From CAMBRQ01 sp945870325 (GTDB lineage: Bacteria > Bacillota > Clostridia > Lachnospirales > Lachnospiraceae), in the NCBI RefSeq assembly GCF_050313795.1, contig NZ_JBNPMC010000017.1, positions 1 through 64,000 of the forward strand: a stretch of 64,000 bases of DNA, given 5' to 3'. Positions 17,244 to 25,308 of this stretch are shown here, piece after piece (positions within the stretch are counted from its first letter, which is position 1; each line of letters opens with the position of its first letter). The notes beneath the pieces are model-generated. The model was not told the origin of the DNA. It did no database searches and saw only the letters and a program-made list of their open reading frames with translations. The translations under genes were made by a program, and so were the position numbers.

Positions 17244-17337
17244 TCAATTGGGGACGGGGGTTTTTTCGATTTCAATGCCCCCGTCCCCGATTCGATTTGC
17301 CCTGTCCCTTTTTAAAAAAGTGGTGTCCCCAATTGAC
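17243..17337. repeat. REP-like palindromic repeat
   Basis: GTCAATTGGGGAC (17243-17255) and GTCCCCAATTGAC (17325-17337) are a 13-bp perfect inverted repeat. Inside, GGGGACGGGGG (17250-17260) pairs with CCCCCGTCCCC (17278-17288). Such nested GGGGAC palindromes resemble the REP/BIME units linked to IS200-like tyrosine transposases in Firmicutes, though no transposase is here. The right end overlaps the -35 hexamer of the following cysteine leader. Confidence 0.75.
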
Positions 17338-17361
17338 AAATTCACTATTTTCACATATTAT
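17333..17361 (+). promoter_or_regulatory. Promoter of the cys T-box operon
   Basis: TTGACA (17333-17338), 17 bases, TATTAT (17356-17361). The first five bases of the -35 belong to the terminal AATTGAC of the REP-like repeat. Confidence 0.75.
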
Positions 17362-17389
17362 ATATCCTATAGCGACAAAAACATTGAAC

Positions 17390-17650
17390 GGAAAGAGTAG
17401 CAGATTATGGAGTTAACAGAGAGAAACTGTCATCGGCTGAAAGCAGTTTTAAACAAAGTACCTGTGAAGTGCGTCCGGGAGTTGATTCGGTGAAAGGGCT
17501 GATGAATGAACTGCCAAGTAGCCGGATACGGGATTACACACGTTACGTGTATCGAGTGGGGGATATTTATACGAATGATATTCTCTATAAGAGTGGAACC
17601 GCGGAGTAACTTCGTCTCTTAAGAACAGATTGAGAGACGGAGTTTTTTTA
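17390..17650 (+). promoter_or_regulatory. T-box leader, cysteine specific
   Basis: The conserved T-box GAGTGGAACCGCGG lies at 17591-17604. The terminator stem ACTTCGTCTCT / AGAGACGGAGT (about 17609-17643) is followed by TTTTTT. Stem I begins with AGAGAAACTG and includes the AG-bulge region. The specifier, placed by hand, is TGC (17470-17472) after GTGAAG, which encodes cysteine and fits the downstream cysE and cysS. Uncharged tRNA-Cys would stabilise the antiterminator and turn the operon on. Confidence 0.9.
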
Positions 17651-17724
17651 TATCACGGGAAACAAGTAGTCTCCAATGCACAAAAGAAATCAATGTATTG
17701 CATAATTGAAAAGGAGAGATTATT

Positions 17725-18453
17725 ATGGGTATCATATCCTATATTAAGGAAGAAATCCAGGTCATACGGGAACGAGACCCGGCGATCAAGTCGAATATGG
17801 AGGTGTTCCTGTATCCAAGTTTTAAAGCCATCCTGCGCTACCGCGTGGCACATAAGTTATACCTGAAGAAACATTATTTCCTTGCCCGGTGGGTGTCCCA
17901 GCGTGCGGTAAGGAAGACAGGGATTGAGATACATCCTGGTGCTACCATTGGAAAAGGACTGTTCATTGACCACGGAAGCGGAGTCATCATCGGCGAGACA
18001 GCTGAACTTGGTGATAATGTAACACTGTATCAGGGAGTTACTTTGGGAGGAACCGGCAAAGAACAGGGAAAGCGTCATCCAACGTTGGGCGACAATGTTA
18101 TGGTAAGCGCCGGAGCCAAGGTCTTAGGCTCTTTTAAGATCGGTGAGAATTCCAAGATCGGTGCCGGAAGCGTGGTATTAAAAGAAGTGCCGCCGAATTG
18201 TACGGTAGTAGGCGTACCGGGGCGGATCGTAAAGATGGGTGATCAGAAGATTCCGCGCATGGATATGGATCAGGTACATCTGCCAGACCCAATCAGCAAT
18301 GATATCCGAGAATTACAGGCGGATAACCTGCGTATGCACAGGCAGATCCTGGAGATGGAGAAACGCATGAGATGCATGAGAACCGATGATATCGAGATTC
18401 TGGATCAGCAGGAGACGGATACGTCAGAGACGGAAGAGCAGATATCCCGGTGA
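17725..18453 (+). CDS. cysE: Serine O-acetyltransferase
   Basis: CysE acetylates serine with acetyl-CoA, the first step of cysteine synthesis. The 242-residue protein has an N-terminal helical part and, from about residue 65, left-handed beta-helix hexapeptide repeats with IEIHPGATIGKGLFIDHGSG and GNVTLYQGVTLGGTG-type turns (seen as DNVTLYQGVTLGGTG). The catalytic His lies in FIDHGSG. It ends with an unusually charged tail of about 45 residues rich in Met, Glu and Arg. AAAGGAGAG precedes the ATG. First gene under the Cys T-box. Confidence 0.97.
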   Translation: MGIISYIKEEIQVIRERDPAIKSNMEVFLYPSFKAILRYRVAHKLYLKKHYFLARWVSQRAVRKTGIEIHPGATIGKGLFIDHGSGVIIGETAELGDNVTLYQGVTLGGTGKEQGKRHPTLGDNVMVSAGAKVLGSFKIGENSKIGAGSVVLKEVPPNCTVVGVPGRIVKMGDQKIPRMDMDQVHLPDPISNDIRELQADNLRMHRQILEMEKRMRCMRTDDIEILDQQETDTSETEEQISR

Positions 18454-18515
18454 TGAGTTTGGGATACAATAAAATATAGATAGATTGAGAAAAGAAAAAG
18501 GAGAAAGAGTAGGCT

Positions 18516-19922
18516 ATGAAACTGTACAACACACTGTCTAAGAGAAAAGAAGAATTCGTACCTTTGGAGGAAGGAAAGGTAAAGATGTATGTCTGCGGAC
18601 CTACTGTCTACAACTTCATTCACATCGGTAACGCAAGACCAATGATTGTATTCGATACCGTAAGAAGATATTTCGAATACAAAGGATATGATGTGAACTT
18701 CGTATCCAATTTTACAGATGTAGATGACAAGATTATCAAGAAAGCCATCGAAGAAGGGGTATCTGCAGATGAGATATCCAAGCGCTATATCGCAGAATGC
18801 AAGAAGGATATGGAAGGAATGAATGTAAAACCGGCCACCAAGCATCCGCTTGCAACCGAAGAGATCTGCGGCATGGTAGACATGATTGGTACTCTGATTG
18901 AGAAGGGATATGCTTACGAGAAGAACGGAACCGTATATTTCCGCACCAGACAGTTCAAGGATTATGGGAAATTATCTCATAAGAACTTAGATGATCTGCG
19001 TTCTGGCGAACGTTCTCTTCTGGTAACCGGAGAAGATGAGAAAGAAGATCCATTGGATTTCGTATTATGGAAGCCGAAGAAGGAAGGCGAACCAGCATGG
19101 GAGTCTCCATGGAGTGACGGACGTCCGGGATGGCACATTGAATGTTCCGTTATGTCTAAGAAATACTTAGGCGAGCAGATCGACATCCATGCCGGTGGAG
19201 AGGATCTTGTATTCCCACACCATGAAAATGAGATCGCCCAGAGTGAGGCGGCGAATGGCAAGGAATTCGCAAGATACTGGATGCACAATGCATTTCTGAA
19301 TATTGACAATCACAAGATGAGCAAGTCTCTTGGCAATTTCCGTACTGTTCGTGAGATCAGTGAGCAGTATGATCTTCAGGTGCTTCGTTTCTTCATGTTA
19401 AGTGCGCACTACAGAAGCCCGCTTAACTTCAGCGCAGATCTGATGGAGGCATCCAAGAATGGTCTGGAGCGTATTGTCAACGCAGCAGATAATCTGAAGT
19501 TCCTGATGGGGAATGCTAAGACGGAAGCAATGACAGAAGAAGAGACCTCTAATTATACGAAGACTGATGAATTTGTACAGGGCTTCGAGACAGCCATGGA
19601 AGATGACTTTAACACCGCAGATGCAGTTGCCGCTATCTTTGAACTGGTAAAATACATCAATACAACAGCAAGCGCAGACAGTTCTAAGGAATATCTTCAG
19701 AAATTATTCGACCTTCTGGTGAAACTGACGGATGTTCTCGGATTGATTGTGGATAAAGAGGAAGAAATCTTGGCAGAAGATATCGAGAAGTTGATCGAAG
19801 AGCGTCAGGCAGCAAGAAAAGCGAAAGACTTCGCAAGGGCAGATGCAATCCGTGACGAGTTACTGGCAAAAGGAATTATTCTTAAGGATACGAGAGAAGG
19901 AGTGCAATGGAAAAAAGCGTAG
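18516..19922 (+). CDS. cysS: Cysteinyl-tRNA synthetase
   Basis: A 468-residue class I synthetase charging tRNA-Cys. Zinc ligand Cys27 lies in MYVCGPTVYN, and the HIGH signature is seen as HIGNARP. Zinc-site motifs PGWHIECSVMS and HAGGEDLVFPHHENE follow. KMSKS is perfect (NHKMSKSLGN). The C-terminal anticodon-binding helices end with RARADAIRDEL-like sequence. It lies 62 bases after cysE with GGAGAAAG upstream, under the same T-box. Its last 16 bases overlap mrnC. Confidence 0.98.
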   Translation: MKLYNTLSKRKEEFVPLEEGKVKMYVCGPTVYNFIHIGNARPMIVFDTVRRYFEYKGYDVNFVSNFTDVDDKIIKKAIEEGVSADEISKRYIAECKKDMEGMNVKPATKHPLATEEICGMVDMIGTLIEKGYAYEKNGTVYFRTRQFKDYGKLSHKNLDDLRSGERSLLVTGEDEKEDPLDFVLWKPKKEGEPAWESPWSDGRPGWHIECSVMSKKYLGEQIDIHAGGEDLVFPHHENEIAQSEAANGKEFARYWMHNAFLNIDNHKMSKSLGNFRTVREISEQYDLQVLRFFMLSAHYRSPLNFSADLMEASKNGLERIVNAADNLKFLMGNAKTEAMTEEETSNYTKTDEFVQGFETAMEDDFNTADAVAAIFELVKYINTTASADSSKEYLQKLFDLLVKLTDVLGLIVDKEEEILAEDIEKLIEERQAARKAKDFARADAIRDELLAKGIILKDTREGVQWKKA

Positions 19923-20353
19923 ATTGGCAGTTTGACTCATATATGCAGGAACGATTCCAGATGAAAGAGGTGGATGCAGGAGCGTATTCACCTCTTACTT
20001 TGGCGTATATCGGTGACAGTATTTATGACTTGATCATTAAGTCCTTAATTGTGAATGAAGGAAATCAGCAGGTTCAGAAACTCCACAAGGAGACCAGCGC
20101 CCTGGTACAGGCTTCCGCTCAGTCACGCATGATGCGGACCATGCAGGAACACTTGACGGAGGAGGAACACGCGATATACAAACGGGGCAGGAATGCAAAG
20201 AGTGTTTCCCCGGCAAAGAATCAGTCCATTACAGACTACCGCAGGGCAACCGGCTTCGAGGCATTGCTGGGATATCTGTATCTGAAAAAAGAGTGGAAAA
20301 GGATGCTTGATCTGGTTAAAATAGGGTTAGACAGTCTGAAAGAAAAAGAATAG
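19907..20353 (+). CDS. mrnC: Mini-ribonuclease III
   Basis: A 148-residue RNase III domain without a double-stranded RNA-binding domain, the hallmark of Mini-III, which matures 23S rRNA ends in Firmicutes. The signature region LTLAYIGDSIYDLIIK carries the metal-binding acidic residues; the second acidic site is ATGFEALLGYLYL. The ATG at 19907 overlaps cysS by 16 bases and has GGAG seven bases upstream. The position after cysS is the conserved Firmicute arrangement. Confidence 0.95.
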   Translation: MEKSVDWQFDSYMQERFQMKEVDAGAYSPLTLAYIGDSIYDLIIKSLIVNEGNQQVQKLHKETSALVQASAQSRMMRTMQEHLTEEEHAIYKRGRNAKSVSPAKNQSITDYRRATGFEALLGYLYLKKEWKRMLDLVKIGLDSLKEKE

Positions 20354-20372
20354 AGCGTATAAGGAGTCCTTT

Positions 20373-21200
20373 ATGAAAAAAGAAACTTATAAAACGGCAA
20401 ATAAAAATGAAAACAGAAAGCAAGATAGAAGCCAGAAGGAAGGTATGGACAGAAGCCAGGAGAGTAATCCGAATATGATTGAAGGTCGTAATGCAGTTCT
20501 GGAAGCGTTCCGTTCTGGCAGACCGATCGATAAACTATTAGTTTTAGATGGCTGTCAGGATGGTCCGGTGAGGACGATTATAAGAGAAGCCAAAAAGCAT
20601 GATATCATCCTTCAATTCGTAACGAAGGAGCGGTTATCTCAGTTGTCCGAGACGGGCAGGCATCAGGGGGTCATTGCATATGCAGCGGCTTACGAGTATG
20701 CGGAGGTTGAGGACATGCTGGCATTAGCGAAAGAAAAGGGCGAAGATCCATTTCTGATTTTGCTGGACAATATCGAAGATCCGCATAACTTAGGCGCTAT
20801 CATCCGTACGGCGAATCTGGCAGGTGCTCATGGAGTCATCATCCCGAAGCGCCGGGCAGTAGGGCTTACGGCTACCGTGGCTAAGACATCGGCAGGAGCA
20901 CTGAATTATACTCCAGTAGCAAAGGTCACCAACCTGAAGAAGACGATGGAAGAGTTAAAGGAGCAGGGACTGTGGTTCGTGTGTGCCGACATGGGCGGCG
21001 AGAAAATGTATGATCTGAATCTGACCGGCCCGATTGGACTTGTGATAGGGAATGAAGGAGAAGGCGTCAGCCGCCTGGTGAAGGAAACCTGTGATTTTGT
21101 GGCGAGTATCCCTATGAAGGGAGATATTGACTCTCTGAATGCATCTGTGGCAGCGGGAGTACTTGCGTATGAGGTTGTAAGACAGCGATTAACGATATAA
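20373..21200 (+). CDS. rlmB: 23S rRNA (guanosine-2'-O)-methyltransferase, TrmH/SpoU family
   Basis: A 275-residue SPOUT methyltransferase. After a charged, Lys/Asn-rich N-terminus of about 35 residues, the substrate-binding domain begins with MIEGRNAVLEAFRSGRPIDK. The catalytic SPOUT domain shows LLDNIEDPHNLGAIIRTA (motif 1), LVIGNEGEGVSRLV (motif 2) and IPMKGDIDSLNASVAAGVL (motif 3). RlmB modifies G2251-equivalent in 23S rRNA; B. subtilis has the homologue in the same operon position. Confidence 0.94.
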   Translation: MKKETYKTANKNENRKQDRSQKEGMDRSQESNPNMIEGRNAVLEAFRSGRPIDKLLVLDGCQDGPVRTIIREAKKHDIILQFVTKERLSQLSETGRHQGVIAYAAAYEYAEVEDMLALAKEKGEDPFLILLDNIEDPHNLGAIIRTANLAGAHGVIIPKRRAVGLTATVAKTSAGALNYTPVAKVTNLKKTMEELKEQGLWFVCADMGGEKMYDLNLTGPIGLVIGNEGEGVSRLVKETCDFVASIPMKGDIDSLNASVAAGVLAYEVVRQRLTI

Positions 21201-21216
21201 AAATATGGAGGAGAAG

Positions 21217-21825
21217 ATGGCGAACTATGGACAGATGACGGATGAACAATTGATCTGCAATCTCCGAAAAGGTGATAAGAACATCATTGATTATATCATG
21301 GAAAAATATAAGAACCTGGTGCGAAAAGAAGCCAATGCCATGTACCTGCTGGGCGGAGAGAATGATGATCTGATCCAGGAGGGGATGATTGGCTTGTTTA
21401 AAGCAGTGCAGGATTATAATGTGGAGCAGGAGACCTCTTTTTTTAGTTTCGCCAAACTCTGTATCACCAGGCAGATGTACTCTGCCATTGAAGCATCTAA
21501 GCGTAAGAAACACAGCCCGCTTAACAGTTACGTCTCCCTCTATGAGAAGACAGGAGAGCAGGGGGCGCTGATGGATACTATGGAGGCCGGCGGAGAGAGT
21601 AATCCTGAAGAATTGCTGGTCAGTCGGGAATATGCAGAATTATTAGAGACGAAACTGGAGGAGAGTCTAAGCGATCTTGAGAACCGTGTTCTGTACCTGC
21701 ATCTTCTGGGAACTGATTATAAGACCATCGCCCGTCTGCTGGATAAGAGTCCGAAGACGGTTGATAATGCTCTTCAGCGGATTAAAAGTAAGACAGAGAA
21801 GATTCTGGAGAATGAGAAACGGTAA
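21217..21825 (+). CDS. sigH: RNA polymerase sigma factor, SigH type
   Basis: A 202-residue sigma-70 family factor. Region 2 contains DDLIQEGMIGLFKAVQDYN and FFSFAKLCITRQMYSAI. Region 4 ends TDYKTIARLLDKSPKTVDNALQRIK. Gene order after mrnC and rlmB identifies it with Firmicute SigH, which drives early stationary-phase and sporulation genes. GGAGGAGA lies just before the ATG at 21217; an ATG at 21205 would put the ribosome site inside the gene. The gene rae1/yacP, found between rlmB and sigH in Bacillus, is absent (only 16 bases separate them). Confidence 0.93.
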   Translation: MANYGQMTDEQLICNLRKGDKNIIDYIMEKYKNLVRKEANAMYLLGGENDDLIQEGMIGLFKAVQDYNVEQETSFFSFAKLCITRQMYSAIEASKRKKHSPLNSYVSLYEKTGEQGALMDTMEAGGESNPEELLVSREYAELLETKLEESLSDLENRVLYLHLLGTDYKTIARLLDKSPKTVDNALQRIKSKTEKILENEKR

Positions 21826-21904
21826 GTGCTGAAATCTGAATGGTTGAAATCTGAATCTGAAAAATTTCATGAAAAATTTGTGGTAAAATTTGTGGAAAAT
21901 CTTA

Positions 21905-21934
21905 TTGACAAAACCACATTAGGTATTGTATAGT
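21905..21934 (+). promoter_or_regulatory. Promoter of tRNA-Thr
   Basis: TTGACA (21905-21910) with an 18-base spacer to TATAGT (21929-21934), 27 bases before the tRNA. Confidence 0.78.
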
Positions 21935-21960
21935 ATCAATGTTGCATATCGAATATGCGT

Positions 21961-22033
21961 GCTGCCTTGGCTCAGTCGGTAGAGCGTCGCCTTGGTAAGG
22001 CGGAGGTCGGCGGTTCGATTCCGCTAGGCAGCT
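21961..22033 (+). tRNA. tRNA-Thr (GGT)
   Basis: A 73-base cloverleaf: acceptor GCTGCCT/AGGCAGC, D arm GGCTCAGTCGG, anticodon loop CTTGGTAAG with anticodon GGT, T arm GGCGG/CCGCT with loop TTCGATT, discriminator T. CCA is not encoded. Confidence 0.95.
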
Positions 22034-22052
22034 TGATAGACATCATGAGAGG

Positions 22053-22080
22053 TACTCCCAGTTCAGGGAGTATTTTTTTT
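22053..22080 (+). terminator. Terminator of tRNA-Thr
   Basis: TACTCCC (22053-22059) pairs with GGGAGTA (22066-22072), followed by eight T residues. Confidence 0.9.
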
Positions 22081-22156
22081 CTCCAATTCTATAGAGTGAG
22101 TATGTATGCGGTGTATGGTTGCAGGAAATATAAAAGAGATATGAGAGGTAATACAA

Positions 22157-23512
22157 ATGAAAAGTTCGGCGGTTATGACAGAAGGTTCTATCTGGAAAAA
22201 GATGCTATTCTATTCAATCCCGTTGATTCTGGGGAATCTGTTTCAGCAGTTATATAATACGGTGGATTCGATTATTGTAGGAAACTATATTGGAAGTGAG
22301 GCGCTGGCAGCAGTGGGGTCGAGTGGTTCAATCATTAATCTGCTGATCAGTTTCTGTATCGGTGCTTCGGCAGGTGCGGGTGTAGTCATCTCGCAGTTTT
22401 TCGGAGCGCAGGATAAGCAGGGCGTAAAGAAAGCAGTACATACTACGCTGGCAGTTGCGCTTGTGGCAGGATTGGTAATGACATTCGTAGGGATTCTTCT
22501 GGTTCCGGTACTGTTAAGAGCCATGGGAACTCCATATGAAGTACTAGATCAGGCGATCATCTATCTGCAGGTGTATTTTGGAGGAATCTTCTTCTCCGTG
22601 ATCTATAATATGTCTGCCGGAATCTTGAATGCGGTGGGGAATTCCAGGCGTTCCCTGATCTATCTGATGATTGCGGCAATCTCGAATATATTCCTGGATC
22701 TTCTGTTTGTGGTGGTGCTTAAGATGGGAATCGTAGGGGTGGCGTTGGCGACGGATATCAGTCAGTTGATTTCTTGTGTCTGCATTCTTCTGTTTCTGAC
22801 TAGGTGTGGCGAGATCTATCAGGTGCGTCTCAGAGACATCCGATTCTATGACCATTTGTTGTCTAAGATTATCAAGATTGGGCTTCCGACGGGAATCCAG
22901 AATATTGTAATCTCATTTTCCAATGTAATTGTCCAGTCCAGTGTGAATAGTTTTGGGGCGGTTGTTATGGCTGGATTTGCTGCCTATGTCAAGGTCGATG
23001 GCTTTAATATCCTTCCGGTACTGAGTTTCAGTATGGCTGCAACTACATTTACGGGACAGAATATCGGAGCTGGCAGATATGATAGGGTGAAGAAAGGGCT
23101 GTATGTATCAGCGGGAATGGGGATTCTCTATACTGTTGTGACGGGAGCGTTGTTATTACTTTTCGCATCGCCGGTCATTGGGGTATTTACCGGGGACGCT
23201 GATGTGGTGGCATATGGGGTCTATATTATGAAGTATTTCTGCCCGTTCTACTGGAGTCTGGCGCTTCTTCATGTGATATCGGGTACCATACGAGGGACGG
23301 GGAAGACCTTGCAGCCGATGCTCATTATTCTCTTCTCGTTATGCGTGTTCCGGGTGATCTGGATTGGCATAGCAATGTCTATTGCGCATGAACTGTCCTT
23401 GCTTATGGTTGTATATCCATTATCCTGGATGGTAGGATTAGCATTGATATTGATCTATGCCTGGAAGGGAAAATGGATGCCGCAGGTGAGTCAGAATGCA
23501 GATACGAATTAG
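22157..23512 (+). CDS. MATE-family efflux transporter
   Basis: A 451-residue protein with about 12 hydrophobic segments in two similar halves. MATE signatures include LILGNLFQQLYNTVDSIIVG near the N-terminus, AAVGSSGSIINL, and NIFLDLLFV in TM6; the second half has ATTFTGQNIGAG. MATE transporters export drugs or metabolites using a Na+ or H+ gradient. The substrate is unknown. The ATG at 22157 follows GAGAGGT. There is no linked regulator. Confidence 0.93.
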   Translation: MKSSAVMTEGSIWKKMLFYSIPLILGNLFQQLYNTVDSIIVGNYIGSEALAAVGSSGSIINLLISFCIGASAGAGVVISQFFGAQDKQGVKKAVHTTLAVALVAGLVMTFVGILLVPVLLRAMGTPYEVLDQAIIYLQVYFGGIFFSVIYNMSAGILNAVGNSRRSLIYLMIAAISNIFLDLLFVVVLKMGIVGVALATDISQLISCVCILLFLTRCGEIYQVRLRDIRFYDHLLSKIIKIGLPTGIQNIVISFSNVIVQSSVNSFGAVVMAGFAAYVKVDGFNILPVLSFSMAATTFTGQNIGAGRYDRVKKGLYVSAGMGILYTVVTGALLLLFASPVIGVFTGDADVVAYGVYIMKYFCPFYWSLALLHVISGTIRGTGKTLQPMLIILFSLCVFRVIWIGIAMSIAHELSLLMVVYPLSWMVGLALILIYAWKGKWMPQVSQNADTN

Positions 23513-23569
23513 TGGACGCAGTTTTTGACCAGGATATGAATGATACCTGAGAAAACGAGGAGTGATAGT

Positions 23570-24523
23570 GTGAGGATTGAGAAGAATATGGATAGTAGGG
23601 ATGGTATAAGTAAAAGTGGAAAAGTGACAAGTGGGATGGGAGATGAGAAGAGACTGGGGATCGTGCTTGTGACGGCTACATATATTATGTGGGGATGTCT
23701 TCCGGTGTTTTGGAAGACGTTGGAGGCGGTTCCGGCTGTTTATATCTTATGTGCCAGGGTCGTTTGGTCGTTGGGATTTTGTGTGGTTTATCTGACGGTC
23801 AGACGGAAATGGGAGAGAATTAGAGAGATTTTAAAGGATCGATGGCTGGTTTTACGGTGTGGAATCTGTGGAGTGGTCGTGTGTATTAATTGGGGGAGTT
23901 ATATCTGGGCGGTAAATAACGGGCATCTGCTGGATAGCAGTTTTGGATATTATATGAATCCGATTCTGGTGGTGGTATTGGGAGTCTTATGTTTTCGGGA
24001 AAGGCTGTCTATTAGGGAGTGGACGGCGGTTGGCTTAAGTGCAGCGGGGGTGCTGTATCTGGTGGTTCGTTCGGGAACGGTGCCGGTGCTTGCGATGGTG
24101 ATTGGAGGCAGTTTCGCTGTGTATGGGATGATTAAGAAAGGGCTGCCGCTTGGAAGCGATGAGTCTCTATTCCTGGAGACGTTGTTGGTATCCCCTGTGA
24201 CGTTGGGATACATGATATATGCGGAGATGAATGGCATGGGAGCGGGAGGTATACTGCATGGGATGCAGTGGGGGTTGCTTCCGCTGGCTGGAATCATTAC
24301 GGCATTTCCGCTTCTGGTGTATACGGCAGGAGTCAAGAAGATTCCTTTCTATCTGACAGGAATTCTGATGTATCTGAATCCTACGATTCAGTTCTTGATG
24401 GGGATATTCTTATTCAAAGAGGCGGTGAATGTGGATAAGATTATTTCGTTTGTATTTATCTGGGCAGGAGTTCTTCTGATGATTATAAAGAGTGGTGTGG
24501 GGAATGATAGGAAACAGGCATAG
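23570..24523 (+). CDS. RarD/EamA-family transporter
   Basis: About 317 residues with ten hydrophobic segments in the EamA (DMT) fold. The N-terminal GIVLVTATYIMWGCLPVFWK and NWGSYIWAVNNGHLLDSSFGYYMNPI (split here: NWGSYIWAVNNGHL, then SFGYYMNP) match RarD, a DMT subgroup of unproven substrate. The second half ends LNPTIQFLMGIFLFKEAV. GTG at 23570 with GAGGAG upstream is the better start; ATG at 23540 in the same frame has no convincing ribosome site. A 19-base gap leads to the Nudix gene. Confidence 0.86.
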   Translation: MRIEKNMDSRDGISKSGKVTSGMGDEKRLGIVLVTATYIMWGCLPVFWKTLEAVPAVYILCARVVWSLGFCVVYLTVRRKWERIREILKDRWLVLRCGICGVVVCINWGSYIWAVNNGHLLDSSFGYYMNPILVVVLGVLCFRERLSIREWTAVGLSAAGVLYLVVRSGTVPVLAMVIGGSFAVYGMIKKGLPLGSDESLFLETLLVSPVTLGYMIYAEMNGMGAGGILHGMQWGLLPLAGIITAFPLLVYTAGVKKIPFYLTGILMYLNPTIQFLMGIFLFKEAVNVDKIISFVFIWAGVLLMIIKSGVGNDRKQA

Positions 24524-24542
24524 GAGAAGGAGGAAAAGAGCA

Positions 24543-25241
24543 ATGACAACATTTTTAAAAGATATATCAAGTTTTTATGGCAATGGAGAGCCGAATGCAC
24601 AGGGTCAGAGTCTTGAGGAGTTTCTTGAAGATTATGATCCATATAGATATCAGACTCCGAGTTGTACGACAGATGCTTTAATATTCGCACATTCAGGGGA
24701 GTTAGACGGTTCGCTTAAAGGGCTGAAGGTGTTGCTTGTAAAGAGGAGCAATCATCCCTGTATCGGATACTGGGCGATGCCGGGCGGGTTCGTGAACTTA
24801 GATGAGGACCTGGATGTTACAGCCAGACGGGAACTGGAGGAGGAGACAGGGGTTGCAGGAGTTCGGATGGAACAGCTTGCGACTTATGGTGATTACGACA
24901 GAGATCCACGGACGCGGGTGATTACAACGGCGTATATGGCGCTGGTAGATGAGCATGATGTTAAGGTTCAGGCAGGAGACGATGCTGCGGATGCGGTATG
25001 GTGCGATGTGAGTCTGGAACTTGTCGAGGCTGCATGGACGAAGGATCAGATCAAAGACACTTATCGCTTAAAGATACGGAATAAGAGCCGTAGTCTGGAT
25101 ACGACAGCCGTGGTAGTAAGAACAGCAACAGAAGGAATCATAAGAGAAGAGAAATTCAAGGTAAAAGAGACAGGGATGCTGGCAGCGGATCACGCAGCGA
25201 TGATTGTTCATGGACTTGTTGTGCTGAAATCACGATTGTAA
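24543..25241 (+). CDS. Nudix hydrolase
   Basis: A 232-residue Nudix protein with a complete Nudix box starting at GGFVNLDEDLDVTARRELEE and ending ETGV (residues about 79-102), following GYWAMP. The roughly 70-residue C-terminal extension after the fold is longer than in minimal Nudix enzymes and resembles ADP-ribose pyrophosphatase-like or NrtR-like proteins. No clear winged helix is seen, so an enzyme is favoured. ATG at 24543 has AAGGAGG 11 bases upstream. Confidence 0.88.
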   Translation: MTTFLKDISSFYGNGEPNAQGQSLEEFLEDYDPYRYQTPSCTTDALIFAHSGELDGSLKGLKVLLVKRSNHPCIGYWAMPGGFVNLDEDLDVTARRELEEETGVAGVRMEQLATYGDYDRDPRTRVITTAYMALVDEHDVKVQAGDDAADAVWCDVSLELVEAAWTKDQIKDTYRLKIRNKSRSLDTTAVVVRTATEGIIREEKFKVKETGMLAADHAAMIVHGLVVLKSRL

Positions 25242-25308
25242 CTTGTTTCGCCATATTTTTTATGATAAGATAGGGAACAGAATGTAAGTATCTACAAGGA
25301 GGAACAAT

